Position numbers and translations under genes: made by a program
Shown here: positions 7,562-17,515 of the stretch, piece by piece
Position numbering within the stretch: the first letter of the stretch is position 1
Layout: every line of letters begins with the position of its first letter
Notes under the pieces: model-generated
Database searches by the model: none
The model's input: the letters and a program-made list of their open reading frames with translations, nothing else
Told to the model about the DNA's origin: nothing
DNA from: Endozoicomonas montiporae CL-33
Lineage (GTDB): Bacteria; Pseudomonadota; Gammaproteobacteria; Pseudomonadales; Endozoicomonadaceae
NCBI RefSeq assembly: GCF_001583435.1
Contig: NZ_CP013251.1
Coordinates: 4,477,215 to 4,541,214, forward strand
Direction: 5' to 3'
DNA: 64,000 bases

Positions 7562-8335
7562 ATGAGCATGTCGGAGCCGGATAAGCTTTATCATAAAATG
7601 GCACACCCTGCCGGTGTTGCGTTCTCGGTCACCAACCCGCTGATTGATCACTGGCTTAACTGCTGGAATAACACCAATCCTCTGCTGGATATAGGTTGCG
7701 GCAACTGCCACAACAGTCTGAAAGCCTTGGATTTTGGTGCACAGGTTTATGCAACAGAGCTTAATGAAAACAGCTTGCATTTGCTGCAACAGGAACATAA
7801 AGACAAAGCTGACCGACTTAGTTTTCATCTGGCACAACTTCCTGACAGCATGCCTCTGCCAGACAATTACTTTTCCGGTATTCTCTGCTCCGAGGTGTTT
7901 CACTTTCTTAAACACGAAGAAATTCTGGCATCTATACAACAGCTTCACCGTTTATTAATCCCCGGTGGTAAAGCGGTATTAACCTGCGCCTGTGAAGACA
8001 TACAGATTTTTCAGGCAGTGAACCTCAGGCAAACAAAAGAAACACAACGGCAAAAATATCCAGACAGGATGGATCCTGTGGATCATTATATTGACTATTT
8101 CGAACAGGCCATTCGTGAATTCGAGCCAGATCACGAAGCCTGGCAACTGAGAACGTTGTTAGATTCAATACTGCCCAGAGATATGTTTAATTACTTCAAC
8201 CCGGATCAACTGGCAAAAGCCTTTGCCGATGCAGGTTTCCACATAGACCTCATCACAACAGGTCCCGCACTGCATTACCCGGCATGGGAACACGGTGAGC
8301 ACGATCATGTAAGGCTCGTGGCTGCAAAACAATAA
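7562..8335 (+). CDS. Class I SAM-dependent methyltransferase
   Basis: A 257-residue methyltransferase. Motif I is LLDIGCGNCHNSLKAL near residue 42, with an acidic residue ending strand 2 (YATELNENSL). The post-I region reads YFSGILCSEVFHFL and LIPGGKAVLTCA, typical of ubiquinone/small-molecule methyltransferases. The start is ATG at 7562, with another in-frame ATG at 7568; the Shine-Dalgarno is weak for both. The substrate is unknown. No operon partner. Confidence 0.75.
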   Translation: MSMSEPDKLYHKMAHPAGVAFSVTNPLIDHWLNCWNNTNPLLDIGCGNCHNSLKALDFGAQVYATELNENSLHLLQQEHKDKADRLSFHLAQLPDSMPLPDNYFSGILCSEVFHFLKHEEILASIQQLHRLLIPGGKAVLTCACEDIQIFQAVNLRQTKETQRQKYPDRMDPVDHYIDYFEQAIREFEPDHEAWQLRTLLDSILPRDMFNYFNPDQLAKAFADAGFHIDLITTGPALHYPAWEHGEHDHVRLVAAKQ

Positions 8336-8490
8336 GCCTGCATTGATGACGCGTTCACGGGCTCTGTAAAGCAGAAAAGTGCATGATCCGGGCCCGTTAC
8401 TCGACCAAAATCTTTTAATAAAAAATTTTCAATAAAAGCCTCTTGAAAAGTGATTAAATCCTAAACATTCAACACCGCCCACTCAATGCA

Positions 8491-8513
8491 AATGATAAAT
8501 ATTATCGTTATCT
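8491..8513. promoter_or_regulatory. Fur-box-like site upstream of bfr
   Basis: AATGATAAATATTATCGTTAT resembles the GATAATGATAATCATTATC consensus, with repeated GATAAT/ATTATC hexamers. It lies just upstream of a candidate -35 for the bacterioferritin gene. A Fur site upstream of the core promoter could act positively or by excluding another factor. Confidence 0.55.
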
Positions 8514-8529
8514 TTCAAGTAGATAGTTT

Positions 8530-8557
8530 TTGACAGATTCCGGTGTCACTCCATACT
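8530..8557 (+). promoter_or_regulatory. Candidate sigma70 promoter of bfr
   Basis: -35 TTGACA (8530-8535) and -10 CATACT (8552-8557) with 16-bp spacing. Transcription would start near 8564, directly before a terminator-like hairpin. Confidence 0.55.
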
Positions 8558-8566
8558 TGGTAGGTT

Positions 8567-8585
8567 AACGGGCAACCGTTTTTTT
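8567..8585 (+). terminator. Terminator-like hairpin in bfr leader
   Basis: AACGG-GCAA-CCGTT followed immediately by a run of T (8579-8585), within the first 25 nt after the predicted start of transcription and upstream of the bfr ribosome site. The stem is short (5 bp), so its strength is uncertain. Confidence 0.4.
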
Positions 8586-8610
8586 ATTATTCCAGTAACG
8601 GATACCTATC

Positions 8611-9084
8611 ATGAATGGTGATCAAACTGTTATCGAACACCTGAACAAGGCATTGATGAATGAGCTGACAGCCATTAACCAGTATTACCTGCATTCCAGC
8701 ATGTTAAAAAACTGGGGAGTGAAAAAGCTGGGCAAAGAAGTCTACAAAGAATCCATTGATGAAATGTGGCACGCTGACTGGCTGATTGAACGAATATTGT
8801 TTCTGGAAGGAATGCCTGACTTTAAACATCTGGACAAGCCTATTCTGTCAGACTCTGTTCAGGGTATTCTTGAATCAGACCTGCAACAGGAAAAGAAAGC
8901 GATTCCTGTATTAAAGGAAGGCATTAAATGCTGTGAAAAAGCGGGCGATTATGGCTCAAGGCAATTGCTGGAAAAAATACTGACAGCTGAAGAAGAGCAC
9001 ATGGACAGTCTGGAGGTTCACTTGCACCAGATTAAAATACTGGGCATGGAAAACTATCTACTTTCCCAGAGCGCTGACGAATAA
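8611..9084 (+). CDS. bfr: Bacterioferritin
   Basis: A 157-residue heme-containing ferritin that stores iron as a 24-mer shell. All canonical residues are in place: ferroxidase ligands E18, E51, H54, E94, E127 and H130, pore-side Y25, and the heme ligand M52. Length is standard (about 158). The upstream region has a Fur-like box, a TTGACA promoter and a small terminator-like hairpin, so expression is likely iron-responsive. No bfd ferredoxin gene is next to it; a monothiol glutaredoxin follows on the opposite strand. Confidence 0.95.
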   Translation: MNGDQTVIEHLNKALMNELTAINQYYLHSSMLKNWGVKKLGKEVYKESIDEMWHADWLIERILFLEGMPDFKHLDKPILSDSVQGILESDLQQEKKAIPVLKEGIKCCEKAGDYGSRQLLEKILTAEEEHMDSLEVHLHQIKILGMENYLLSQSADE

Positions 9085-9166
9085 ATACGTAAACAATTCC
9101 TGCTTAACCGGGTTGGACGCTAGCAACAAGCAGAACAGTCCAACCCGCAAAGCTTCTGGCAAACAG

Positions 9167-9493
9167 TTACTCGCTTGTACCAGCCGCTTCAGACACCAGC
9201 TTCTGCAAATCGCCACTGTTGTACATATCGATCAGAATGTCGCATCCACCGACCAGCTCGCCACCTACCCACAGCTGTGGAAAGGTCGGCCAGTTCGCGT
9301 ATTTTGGCAGATTGGCGCGAATGTCAGGGTTAGCCAGAACGTCAACAAAAGCAAACTGTTCACCACAGGCCATCAGCACCTGAACCGCTTTGGATGAAAA
9401 ACCGCACTGAGGCAGTTTTGGGGACCCCTTCATATAAAGCAGAATGTTGTGAGTTTTAATTTGTTCCTGGAAGTCTTCGAGTTCAAATGCCAT
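9167..9493 (-). CDS. grxD: Monothiol glutaredoxin (Grx4 type)
   Basis: A 108-residue CGFS glutaredoxin. The active-site CGFS follows KGSPKLPQ near residue 30, and the TFPQLWVGGELVGGCD region (about residues 70-85) supplies the cis-proline and glutathione site. Grx4-type proteins carry and transfer [2Fe-2S] clusters, often with BolA partners, in the cytoplasm. It stands alone, convergent with bfr, which fits a shared iron theme without proving one. Confidence 0.93.
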   Translation of the reverse strand: MAFELEDFQEQIKTHNILLYMKGSPKLPQCGFSSKAVQVLMACGEQFAFVDVLANPDIRANLPKYANWPTFPQLWVGGELVGGCDILIDMYNSGDLQKLVSEAAGTSE

Positions 9494-9543
9494 TAGAACA
9501 GCCTGTTTATTAATAGAAATAAGTCTGGAGCATCATAGCAAAG

Positions 9544-9572
9544 GTATAACCCAGCGGTACACTGGGTTATAC
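9544..9572 (-). terminator. Strong hairpin downstream of M48 protease gene
   Basis: A perfect 11-bp inverted repeat, GTATAACCCAG (9544-9554) and CTGGGTTATAC (9562-9572), between the M48 gene and grxD on the minus strand. There is no clear U-run; it may act as a terminator or 3'-end stabiliser. Confidence 0.5.
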
Positions 9573-9597
9573 AACAATAACTATCAATCAGCGCACA

Positions 9598-10407
9598 TTA
9601 ATGCGGTTTCCCCAAGTGCTGCACCTTGGGAATATTAGCCCTCAAACCGGAAATCCGCGTGTTATGCGCAGGGTGAGTACTCATAAACTCCGGCGTTCCA
9701 CCTCCGCCAGCGGCTGACATTTTCTCCCAGAGAGTCACCGCAGCGTTCGGGTCGTACCCTGCTCTTGCCATGAGTTCCAGTCCAATCAGGTCTGCCTCCA
9801 CCTCATTGGTTCTGCTGTTTGGCAGGGTCATCGCATAATTAACCACCACATCTGCCATCTGCATCATATTCTGGTCGGTTCCCAGTAAAGCGGCCGCAGC
9901 ACTAAAACCGAGTTGCTGAACATAGGCACGGGACATGGCTTCACGACCATGCTCGCGCAGCGCATGAGCCATCTCATGACCCATAATCGCAGCAATTTCA
10001 TCGTCGGTGAGTTTCAGCTCATCCAGAATGCCGGTATAAAACATAATTTTCCCCCCCGGCATACAATAAGCGTTCAACTGCTTACTGCTGAGCAAATTAA
10101 CCTCCCAGTCCCAGTGCTGAGCGTCCATACGAAATACACTAACATGCTGCACCAGCCGGTCAGCAATCTCTCTCAGTTGCTTTAATTGTTTCTGATTCTG
10201 ATTCAGGGCTCCCTGTTCCTTACCCTTAGCCAGTTCCTTACGGTAGGCCTCGGCAGCCATCTGGTTGACTTCGCTTTCTGAAAGAAGGGTGACCATTCGC
10301 TGCTGACGCTCAACACCAATGGTACCGGGTGAGGTGGTAGAAACCGACTGACATCCTGTCAGCATCATTGCTGCCCCTACAGCAATCGCTCTGAACAACT
10401 TCTTCAT
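9598..10407 (-). CDS. M48-family zinc metalloprotease lipoprotein (LoiP-like)
   Basis: A 269-residue lipoprotein with an N-terminal signal peptide and lipobox LTGC (Cys about residue 19). The zinc motif HEMAH lies near residue 144 and the third ligand glutamate is in TNEVEADLIGLELM near residue 200. This is the single-domain M48 (peptidase Ste24-like) architecture of E. coli LoiP/YcaL, membrane-anchored proteases in envelope quality control. The assignment to LoiP itself is by resemblance only. Single gene. Confidence 0.85.
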   Translation of the reverse strand: MKKLFRAIAVGAAMMLTGCQSVSTTSPGTIGVERQQRMVTLLSESEVNQMAAEAYRKELAKGKEQGALNQNQKQLKQLREIADRLVQHVSVFRMDAQHWDWEVNLLSSKQLNAYCMPGGKIMFYTGILDELKLTDDEIAAIMGHEMAHALREHGREAMSRAYVQQLGFSAAAALLGTDQNMMQMADVVVNYAMTLPNSRTNEVEADLIGLELMARAGYDPNAAVTLWEKMSAAGGGGTPEFMSTHPAHNTRISGLRANIPKVQHLGKPH

Positions 10408-10480
10408 AATTTATTTACCAACACTATTGAGCGATGTTTTATGTAACAGTGCCACTCTTCCTCCCCCGACAACAAAGATG

Positions 10481-10528
10481 GCACTTTAAAAATAAAGAAT
10501 GCAGCCATTGAAACACACGGGCTGCATT
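10481..10528 (-). terminator. Intrinsic terminator after aminotransferase gene
   Basis: Stem AATGCAGCC (10498-10506) against GGCTGCATT (10520-10528). On the minus strand it is followed by ATTCTTTATTTTT, a good U-rich tail. It is placed between the aminotransferase gene and the M48 protease gene. Confidence 0.7.
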
Positions 10529-10560
10529 TGCTTTAACCTGATTCAGGTCAGGTTTTCTTT

Positions 10561-11829
10561 TTAATCCAGCCAGCTGGCAATTCGATCACAAGCCTGTACC
10601 AGCTTTGGGCAGTGTGCTTCTACAAAAGCATCCCCGGATAAACCGCTGTCGTTTATAGCATCCAGAGCCTCACCGCCATCAAAATCCACAAACGCCATGC
10701 GAGTGTACAACTGATTGTCGTCTAATCCAAAGTCCGAACCCGGCAATACGGCTACTCCCTTCTCGTCGAGCAGTCTCTCACACAACGATTCCGACGAGAA
10801 TATACCCTTTGCTTCCAGCTTTGGCCGAACCTTCTCAAAACTGGTGAGTAAATAAAATCCACCCACTGGCTCTTCCATTTCCAGCCCGATTTTACTTAGC
10901 CGTCTCACCATATACGACGATATTCGTTTCAGTACATCACGGGTCGCAACCAAATAAGCATCAAGCGCCGCAGATCGGGAAAACGCTGTGCAGGCAGCGT
11001 ATTGTGTCGGCGCACTGATGGACGTAAAGGTTTCACTGGCAATCACGGCCATGGCTTCCTGCAACGGTCTTAATGCGTCAGGCAACAACATCACTCCCAG
11101 TCGCCAGCCTCCGGCACCACACCACTTACTCAGGCCGCTACTGATGACCGTTCCTTCCGGGTAATAAACAGACATGGATTGATGCTGTCCATCAAAGGTG
11201 GTTTCCGCATAAATCTCGTCTGCCACCACAATAATTCCATGTTTGCGGGCAACCAGTGACAAAGCTTTCAGGCTCTCAGCATCATAACTGCAACCGGTTG
11301 GATTACTGGGGTAATTTAGAATCAGAATGCGTGTCCTGCCCGGTTCCTGCTGGCAGAATGCATCCAGTTCATCCGCCTGCAACCGCCACTGGTTTTCCGG
11401 TTGAGTCGGCAGATGAAACACTTTTCGGCCCAACAATTTCGCCTGAGGCGCATAAGACACCCATGAAGGCGCGGGAATTAACAGATCACCTTCGCAGGCC
11501 ATCTGTAAATTAAAAATCAGTTCCTTGGAGCCCGGCCCGACCAGAACGTCATCTGCCTTTCTTGGAATACCATCGCGCTGCTGATAATACCTGGCAACGG
11601 TTTCACGCAGCGTATAAAGCCCCTTAACCGGTAGATAATCTTTCTCATGAGCATGTTGTCTTAATGCGGCGGTAACTACTTCGGGAACGGGAAAAGGAGA
11701 TTGCCCAAGCCCCAGTTTAATTATGTCACGTCCCTGTTGGATCAAGCGGTTACTGTCTTCGTTAATCCGCAGTGTGGCTGATGGTTTCAGCCCTCTCACA
11801 TTCCTGTTGAGCTGATCGACTTTAATCAT
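10561..11829 (-). CDS. PLP-dependent class I/II aminotransferase
   Basis: A 422-residue fold-type I aminotransferase resembling the aspartate/aromatic/alanine group. Substrate-binding NYPSNPTG is near residue 172. DEIYAETTF carries the PLP-contacting Asp and Tyr near residue 205. The Schiff-base lysine is in SSGLSKWCGAGGWRLG near residue 236. The C-terminal domain ends normally. The substrate cannot be fixed from sequence. Single gene with its own downstream terminator; ATG start at 11829. Confidence 0.82.
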   Translation of the reverse strand: MIKVDQLNRNVRGLKPSATLRINEDSNRLIQQGRDIIKLGLGQSPFPVPEVVTAALRQHAHEKDYLPVKGLYTLRETVARYYQQRDGIPRKADDVLVGPGSKELIFNLQMACEGDLLIPAPSWVSYAPQAKLLGRKVFHLPTQPENQWRLQADELDAFCQQEPGRTRILILNYPSNPTGCSYDAESLKALSLVARKHGIIVVADEIYAETTFDGQHQSMSVYYPEGTVISSGLSKWCGAGGWRLGVMLLPDALRPLQEAMAVIASETFTSISAPTQYAACTAFSRSAALDAYLVATRDVLKRISSYMVRRLSKIGLEMEEPVGGFYLLTSFEKVRPKLEAKGIFSSESLCERLLDEKGVAVLPGSDFGLDDNQLYTRMAFVDFDGGEALDAINDSGLSGDAFVEAHCPKLVQACDRIASWLD

Positions 11830-12031
11830 TGTTATTTTTCTGATTCGTCCTGTGACCGATAATACCCGCCCAACGAGGGTAATGTTTTCAGGCAGGTATA
11901 CGCTGATTTAACACCCTATTGATTTAAGAGAACAACTGTTTTTTTCAATACATTGTATTTTTTTGTAAGAAACCGGATTCTGTCGCCATTGGCTACAATG
12001 GTGGCCAACTTCCTCTAAAGAATAATGATCC

Positions 12032-12430
12032 ATGAAACAGACACCCAATCTTTTGATATTGCCACTGATATTGCTGTTATCAGCCTGTGGTTCACTTTCC
12101 AGAACCAATACAATGACTGAATACTATCAGCTTGAAACGAACCTGCTGATTGACGGCAGACCTCTTAATGAACAAAGCATCGAACTGCCAGGTCAGACAA
12201 CCACAATTCTTTATTTTTATGACGACGTGCTGAATCAAACGTACAAAGTCGAGTACGCCGTCTTACCGGGAGAACAGGAACACACTCTGTTTATTGATAC
12301 CCAGATGTACCGTACGGTAAACAGTCCTAATTTTCTGGTGTACGACAACGAGGAAGCAGCAGCCGTTTTTCAAGAGGAGGCTCCGGAGATTGAAATTAAA
12401 GTCAAAGCCAGACAGATCCACCGACACTGA
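12032..12430 (+). CDS. Hypothetical lipoprotein
   Basis: A 132-residue protein with a lipoprotein signal peptide (ILPLILLLSACG, lipidated Cys at about residue 20). The mature part is mostly beta in appearance. It contains an extended acidic motif near the end (QEEAPEIEIKVKARQ). I recognise no family. It is well formed, with an ATG preceded by AAAGAATAATG context, and ends before a perfect hairpin shared with the convergent metE gene. Confidence 0.7.
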   Translation: MKQTPNLLILPLILLLSACGSLSRTNTMTEYYQLETNLLIDGRPLNEQSIELPGQTTTILYFYDDVLNQTYKVEYAVLPGEQEHTLFIDTQMYRTVNSPNFLVYDNEEAAAVFQEEAPEIEIKVKARQIHRH

Positions 12431-12433
12431 CAA

Positions 12434-12454
12434 CCCGCCAGCTCTGCTGGCGGG
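12434..12454. terminator. Hairpin between lipoprotein gene and metE
   Basis: A perfect 9-bp stem, CCCGCCAGC-TCT-GCTGGCGGG, in the 33-bp gap between two convergent genes. It is GC-rich without a long U-run; probable bidirectional terminator. Confidence 0.55.
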
Positions 12455-12463
12455 CAGACGGTA

Positions 12464-14761
12464 TCAGTATTCAGCTCTCAGCTCACGAGCCACCTGAACC
12501 ATATTACTCAGGGCCTCTTCCACTTCAGGCCAGTCACGGGTTTTCAAACCACAGTCTGGGTTAATCCAAAGACGTTCAGCCGGAATTTTTTCAGCAGCTT
12601 TTTGCATAAGCTGTTTCATCCAGCTTCTTTCTGGCACATTGGGCGAATGAATATCATAAACCCCGGGGCCAATCTCATTGGGATATTCAAACTCCTCAAA
12701 GGCATCCAGCAGTTCCATATCCGAGCGAGAGGTTTCAATGGTAATGACATCTGCGTCCATAGCCGCAATGTATTCAATAATGTCGTTAAACTCGCTGTAA
12801 CACATATGCGTATGAATCTGGGTTTCATCCTTTACACCACTGGCCGACAAACGGAAGCAGTTGACAGCCCAGTCAAGGTATTCAGGCCAGTCTGCCTTTC
12901 TCAGGGGAAGCCCTTCCCGGATCGCAGGTTCGTCAATCTGAATAACCTGAATGCCTGCCTGCTCCAGATCCACCACTTCTTCGCGCAATGCCAGCGCCAA
13001 CTGTTCGCAAGAGACTTTTTCAGGAATATCGTCCCTGGTGAAAGACCAGCACAGAATCGTCACAGGCCCTGTCAGCATACCTTTCATGACTTTATCGGTC
13101 TGCTGCTGGGCAAAGACACTCCAGGTGACCGTCATGGGCGCTGGCCGACTGATATCACCATAGATAATCGGTGGTTTAACACAGCGGCTCCCGTAACTCT
13201 GCACCCAGCCATACTCTGTGAAAGCAAAGCCGTCCAGCTGCTCACCAAAGTATTCCACCATATCATTGCGCTCTGCTTCGCCATGAACCAGAACGTCCAG
13301 CCCTAACGACTCCTGCCGTTTGATCGTGGACTGTATCTCCTGCTGCATAGACTCAAGATACTGCTGATTGCTCAGCTGATTCTTACGATAGAGACTGCGT
13401 TGACGACGGATTTCGCTGGTTTGTGGAAACGAGCCAATCGTGGTCGTAGGAAACAACGGCAAGTTCAGTTTTTCCCGCTGCAAGCTATGCCTTTTAGCGT
13501 AAGGTGATTGCCGTTGCATCATTCCCGGGGTGATCGCACTGACGCTTTGTTCAACATCTTTCCGATGCACACGTCTTGATGTTTTTCGGCTACAGGCCAC
13601 TGCGTCCGATAAGGTAAACCGGGTTCGGGTACTGTCGCTGCTATCGCCGGATAATGCCCTGCCTAATACAGCAACTTCTTCACACTTCTGGACCGCAAAA
13701 GACAACCAGGATTTAATTTCATCATCCAGTTGTTCTTCAGTAGACAGGTCAACCGGGACATGCAACAGGGAGCAGCTGGAAGACACCCAGAGCCGGTCAC
13801 CCAGTTTCTCACGGGCGGGTTTTAACTGCTCAAGAATCGCGGAGAGGTCAGAACGCCAGATATTGCGCCCGTCAATCACGCCCACCGACAAGGTTTTGTA
13901 AGCGGGTAATCGATCCAGCTCCTGAAGCAACTGTTCAGGAGCCCGAACCAGATCAACATGCAAACCTTCAACAGGCAAGTTAACGACAGTCGTCGTAGCA
14001 TCATTCAGGCCACCAAAATAAGTCGCCAGCATGATTTTAACGTTATGATTCTGAAGCCGGTTATAAACATTCTCACAAGCCTGCAGCCATGGCTGCGGAA
14101 GATCCAGAACCAGAACAGGTTCATCAATATGTACCCAGTCAGCACCCGCTTTGGCCAGCTCTTCCAGAACCTGACCGTAAACATCGATCAGACTGTTCAG
14201 CAACTCCAGTCGATCAAAGCTTTCACCTTTTATTTTGCCGAGCCATAGCCAGGTTAACGGCCCAATCAGCACCGGCTTGGTATTAAAACCCTGTTGTATA
14301 GCTTCTGCGGTTTCTTCGATGACAGACTGGCTGGTCAACTGGAATGTCTGACCTTTATGCAGTTCGGGCACAATGTAGTGATAATTGGTATCAAACCACT
14401 TGGTCATTTCACAAGCGGCGGCAGGCTTACCTGTTGGTGCCCGGCCTCTTGCCATGCGAAACAGGGTATCCAGTAGATTATCCGCATTCGTTTCATTGCC
14501 ATCCCGAAAGCGCTGCGGAATCGCGCCTAGCATCAGGGAGTGATTCAGCATCTGGTCGTACCAGGCGAAGTCACCTGTAGCCACCCGATCCATACCTGCA
14601 TTCTGTTGCATTCGCCAGTGCATTGACCGTAAACGCTTACCTTCCGCCATCAGGGCTGACTGATCGAGATCACCTCTCCAGTATGCCTCTGTCGCTTTTT
14701 TCAGTTCACGATGTTTGCCAATTCTGGGAAAACCAACACAATGCGAAGTCGCCATTGCCAC
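12464..14761 (-). CDS. metE: Cobalamin-independent methionine synthase
   Basis: A 765-residue MetE, which transfers a methyl group from 5-methyl-tetrahydropteroyl-triglutamate to homocysteine in the last step of methionine synthesis. Length is standard for the two-barrel enzyme. The zinc-binding site is visible as [10 protein letters not shown] (His and Cys, about residue 650), a downstream Glu, and NPDCGLKTR (Cys, about residue 735). The N-terminal [20 protein letters not shown] is the pterin-site region. A strong AAGGAGGG lies 5-6 bases before the ATG at 14761. No metR gene or riboswitch was seen upstream. Confidence 0.95.
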   Translation of the reverse strand: MAMATSHCVGFPRIGKHRELKKATEAYWRGDLDQSALMAEGKRLRSMHWRMQQNAGMDRVATGDFAWYDQMLNHSLMLGAIPQRFRDGNETNADNLLDTLFRMARGRAPTGKPAAACEMTKWFDTNYHYIVPELHKGQTFQLTSQSVIEETAEAIQQGFNTKPVLIGPLTWLWLGKIKGESFDRLELLNSLIDVYGQVLEELAKAGADWVHIDEPVLVLDLPQPWLQACENVYNRLQNHNVKIMLATYFGGLNDATTTVVNLPVEGLHVDLVRAPEQLLQELDRLPAYKTLSVGVIDGRNIWRSDLSAILEQLKPAREKLGDRLWVSSSCSLLHVPVDLSTEEQLDDEIKSWLSFAVQKCEEVAVLGRALSGDSSDSTRTRFTLSDAVACSRKTSRRVHRKDVEQSVSAITPGMMQRQSPYAKRHSLQREKLNLPLFPTTTIGSFPQTSEIRRQRSLYRKNQLSNQQYLESMQQEIQSTIKRQESLGLDVLVHGEAERNDMVEYFGEQLDGFAFTEYGWVQSYGSRCVKPPIIYGDISRPAPMTVTWSVFAQQQTDKVMKGMLTGPVTILCWSFTRDDIPEKVSCEQLALALREEVVDLEQAGIQVIQIDEPAIREGLPLRKADWPEYLDWAVNCFRLSASGVKDETQIHTHMCYSEFNDIIEYIAAMDADVITIETSRSDMELLDAFEEFEYPNEIGPGVYDIHSPNVPERSWMKQLMQKAAEKIPAERLWINPDCGLKTRDWPEVEEALSNMVQVARELRAEY

Positions 14762-14920
14762 CCTCCTTGAAGGTGATATGTCATGGGTTTTACTGGATTT
14801 ATTCTGCTAATGGCTACAGTGCCTATAACAGGTAGGAACCAGTTTGGTCGATGAATGGCAATGCTTCAAATTGAATTGAAAAAACAAAAACGACGGAAAG
14901 TTTATATTAAGTATCGGACA

Positions 14921-14949
14921 TGCAGACAGACACACGCAGTCTGTCTGCA
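14921..14949 (-). terminator. Hairpin downstream of rstB
   Basis: Perfect 10-bp stem TGCAGACAGA (14921-14930) / TCTGTCTGCA (14940-14949), 11 bp beyond the sensor kinase stop on the minus strand. Probable 3'-end structure. Confidence 0.5.
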
Positions 14950-14960
14950 ATAACCCGATA

Positions 14961-16550
14961 TCAGCGACGTTGTTTGCGGGGCCAAACAAGGCTGAAACGG
15001 GCACCGCCCATGGGGCTATGACTGACCATCGCCCGACCATTATGCCAGTACATTATACGACGTACGATAGACAGTCCGAGACCATAACCGCCTGTATTAC
15101 GGGTACGACTGTCATCCAGCCGGGTAAAAGCAGAGAACACCCGATCCCATTCCGACTCGGCAATGCCTGGCCCATCGTCATCAATATCCACCCTGCAGGT
15201 TTCCTGAGTGGAGGAAAAACGCACTTGCACCCTGCCACTGGCATAACGACAGGCATTACCCACCAGATTCTGAATAGCACGGTGAATATAACGACGGTCA
15301 ACATCCGCAAAACGTCTTGGGTCGAGTACATTACACGGAATATGTTCAATGGTGACACGATCCTGCAGCCGACCGTATTCACTCACCACCTGCGCCACGA
15401 CTTTATCAACATCGTGTCGTTTATAACGAATCTCCGGAGCACCCTGTTCAAGATTGGCATAGGTCAGAAATTCATCGACCAGGTTATCCAGCTCTTCGAT
15501 ATCCTTATCCATCCCCTCCAGTTGTTTCTCACGCTCCTCACTGGTTTGGGCGTCTGCCACCAGATCCAGACCAAAACGCAGACGGGCCACCGGCGTTCGC
15601 AGTTCGTGGGAAACACCGCGAATCATCTCTTTCTGCAGGCTCAGTAATCGCTGAATGTATCCGGCCATCGCGTTAAATGCCGAGGCAAGACGACCAATAG
15701 AATCGGTGCCACCGATGGAGACCCTCACATCAAAATCTCCCCGACTGAATCGGGTAGCTGCCCGTTCCAGACGACGCAGGCGCTTTTCCATGCCACGTAC
15801 CAGAATATAGATCGCCAGACTGATTGAGGTCAGCACGAACAGGCCAATGGAAATCATCAGCTTAAAGGGATAGGGGTTTAACAAGCGCAGAGGTCCCAGT
15901 CGCAGAAGCTCGCCCGTATCAGGCAGGCTGGTATACATGGAAATACTCTGACCTTCATCGTCCAGCAACACCAGCATACTGCCCTGACGTAACTCTTCCT
16001 GTTGCACCGGCAGTAACCGGGTCTGCGTCTCCCTGAGCAGATGTACCGGATAACTGAAGGATTTCTCCGACAGTTCCTGCAAGCGTTGCCCGCGCATTTC
16101 TGGCTCATAACGCAACAGTTTTTCCCGAAGCAGGCTCAGGGTGCCATTGATAATCTGTTCCGAAATATTGAGCACGCTTCCCTGTAGCAGCTGGCTTTCA
16201 CCAAGGCGGGTAGACACCAGCGCACGATTATCATCCAACATCTGGATATAAACACCTGAACGATCCATATGACCAAGCGCTTTGTCACTCAGTTCAGCCT
16301 CGGCAACCGGTACGATTGAAAAAGGAATGGCAACGCGATAAGCCCACTCATCCAGCCAGCTCTGACGTTCTTGCTCAGGCAACTCCTGAAGACTTTCGGA
16401 TACCAGCCGGAAAGTACCACGCACCATATCTTCGCGGTATTCACCCAGCCTCTGGCCATTAATCAGCGTGACCGACATGCCGGACAGCACCGCCACCAGC
16501 ACCAGCGTAAACAGCAGCCCGCCATATATCCGGAGAAAAATACTACTCAC
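14961..16550 (-). CDS. rstB: Sensor histidine kinase, RstB-like
   Basis: A 529-residue membrane kinase. Transmembrane helix 1 is at about residues 7-29 and helix 2 (LMISIGLFVLTSISLAIYIL) near residues 233-252, with a periplasmic sensor of about 200 residues between. These are followed by HAMP, HisKA with the phospho-histidine in GVSHELRTPVARLR, and HATPase_c with N-box NLVGNACRY and G-boxes DIDDDGPGI and GGYGLGLSIV. It is complete. It lies 22 bp downstream of its regulator in the same operon. Overall order and domain lengths match RstB; the signal is unknown. Confidence 0.85.
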   Translation of the reverse strand: MSSIFLRIYGGLLFTLVLVAVLSGMSVTLINGQRLGEYREDMVRGTFRLVSESLQELPEQERQSWLDEWAYRVAIPFSIVPVAEAELSDKALGHMDRSGVYIQMLDDNRALVSTRLGESQLLQGSVLNISEQIINGTLSLLREKLLRYEPEMRGQRLQELSEKSFSYPVHLLRETQTRLLPVQQEELRQGSMLVLLDDEGQSISMYTSLPDTGELLRLGPLRLLNPYPFKLMISIGLFVLTSISLAIYILVRGMEKRLRRLERAATRFSRGDFDVRVSIGGTDSIGRLASAFNAMAGYIQRLLSLQKEMIRGVSHELRTPVARLRFGLDLVADAQTSEEREKQLEGMDKDIEELDNLVDEFLTYANLEQGAPEIRYKRHDVDKVVAQVVSEYGRLQDRVTIEHIPCNVLDPRRFADVDRRYIHRAIQNLVGNACRYASGRVQVRFSSTQETCRVDIDDDGPGIAESEWDRVFSAFTRLDDSRTRNTGGYGLGLSIVRRIMYWHNGRAMVSHSPMGGARFSLVWPRKQRR

Positions 16551-16572
16551 AAACCTAACCTGTCACTGCCGC

Positions 16573-17310
16573 TTAATCACTCTTCACAAACAGATAGCCT
16601 TTACTGCGCACTGTTTTGATCAGGCGGGGATGCATGGGGTCATCACCAATCTTGGGTCGAATTCTGGAAACCCGCACATCAATAGAGCGATCCTGGCCGT
16701 CGTATTCAATGCCTCGCAGCTGGGCAAAAATTTCTTCCCGGCTCAACACCCGACCAGCGTTGGAGCACAACAGCCACAGAAGGTCGAACTCGGCACTGGT
16801 CAACTCAATACTTTCCTGGTTCAGCCAGGCTTCGCGCATAGCATTATCGACCACCAGCGGACCAAAGGTCAGACGACTGGTGTTTTCGTCCTGTTCATCT
16901 TCCACCGGGGCAACAGCACGGCGCAGCAAAGCCCGAATACGAGCCAGCAGCACCCTGGGGCGAACCGGTTTGGCAACATAGTCATCGGCACCCATTTCCA
17001 GACCCAGAACCTCATCAAGATCCTCTGCCCGGGCAGTAAGCATCAATATCTGCCCATGGTACTGACCACGAACCCGCCGACAGATCGATATCCCGTCTTC
17101 ACCGGGCAGCATCAAATCCAGAACCACAAGATCCGGACGCTCCTGCAGAATACGCTCAACCGCTTTTCCACCGTCGCCTTCCACAGTCACCTGCAGACCA
17201 TTATTTTCAAGGTAATCCCGGGTCAGGGCTGCCAGCCGCTCATCATCCTCAACAATCAGTATCCGGCCTGTCTCTGTATTTTCCACAAGCAAACTTCCAC
17301 CACTCAACAT
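16573..17310 (-). CDS. rstA: Response regulator, OmpR/RstA family
   Basis: A 245-residue two-domain regulator. The receiver domain (residues about 16-130) has the acidic pocket in ILIVEDDERL, the phospho-acceptor Asp in VVLDLMLPGEDG and the conserved Lys in YVAKPVRP. The winged-helix DNA-binding domain follows, with the recognition segment DRSIDVRVSRIRPKIG. It is the first gene of the rstA-rstB operon. The start is ATG 17310; GTG at 17286 with GGTGGAAG upstream is an alternative that would remove eight residues. It is divergent from the nrd operon across 823 bp. Confidence 0.88.
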   Translation of the reverse strand: MLSGGSLLVENTETGRILIVEDDERLAALTRDYLENNGLQVTVEGDGGKAVERILQERPDLVVLDLMLPGEDGISICRRVRGQYHGQILMLTARAEDLDEVLGLEMGADDYVAKPVRPRVLLARIRALLRRAVAPVEDEQDENTSRLTFGPLVVDNAMREAWLNQESIELTSAEFDLLWLLCSNAGRVLSREEIFAQLRGIEYDGQDRSIDVRVSRIRPKIGDDPMHPRLIKTVRSKGYLFVKSD

Positions 17311-17515
17311 ATTCTGCGTGATACTACTACAGCACTGCGCCAGAATCCTGCCTGTTCAGGGACTATAGCGTCGGTTGTTACAATATCACGACAAATTTGA
17401 CACCAGATTCATAAAAAGACTCATTCGTTCAGACTATTTTTTCTTCACTCTGTTTTTTTTGCCCTGATTCGTAAAAAAATGACATGTCAGCAGCTAACAG
17501 TTCAGCAAAATGGCA

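Noticed and set aside
14762..14960. MetR-like TGAA...TTCA site or riboswitch before metE
   Set aside because: The only TGAA/TTCA pair has a 9-base spacer rather than 5, and no conserved riboswitch core is visible.
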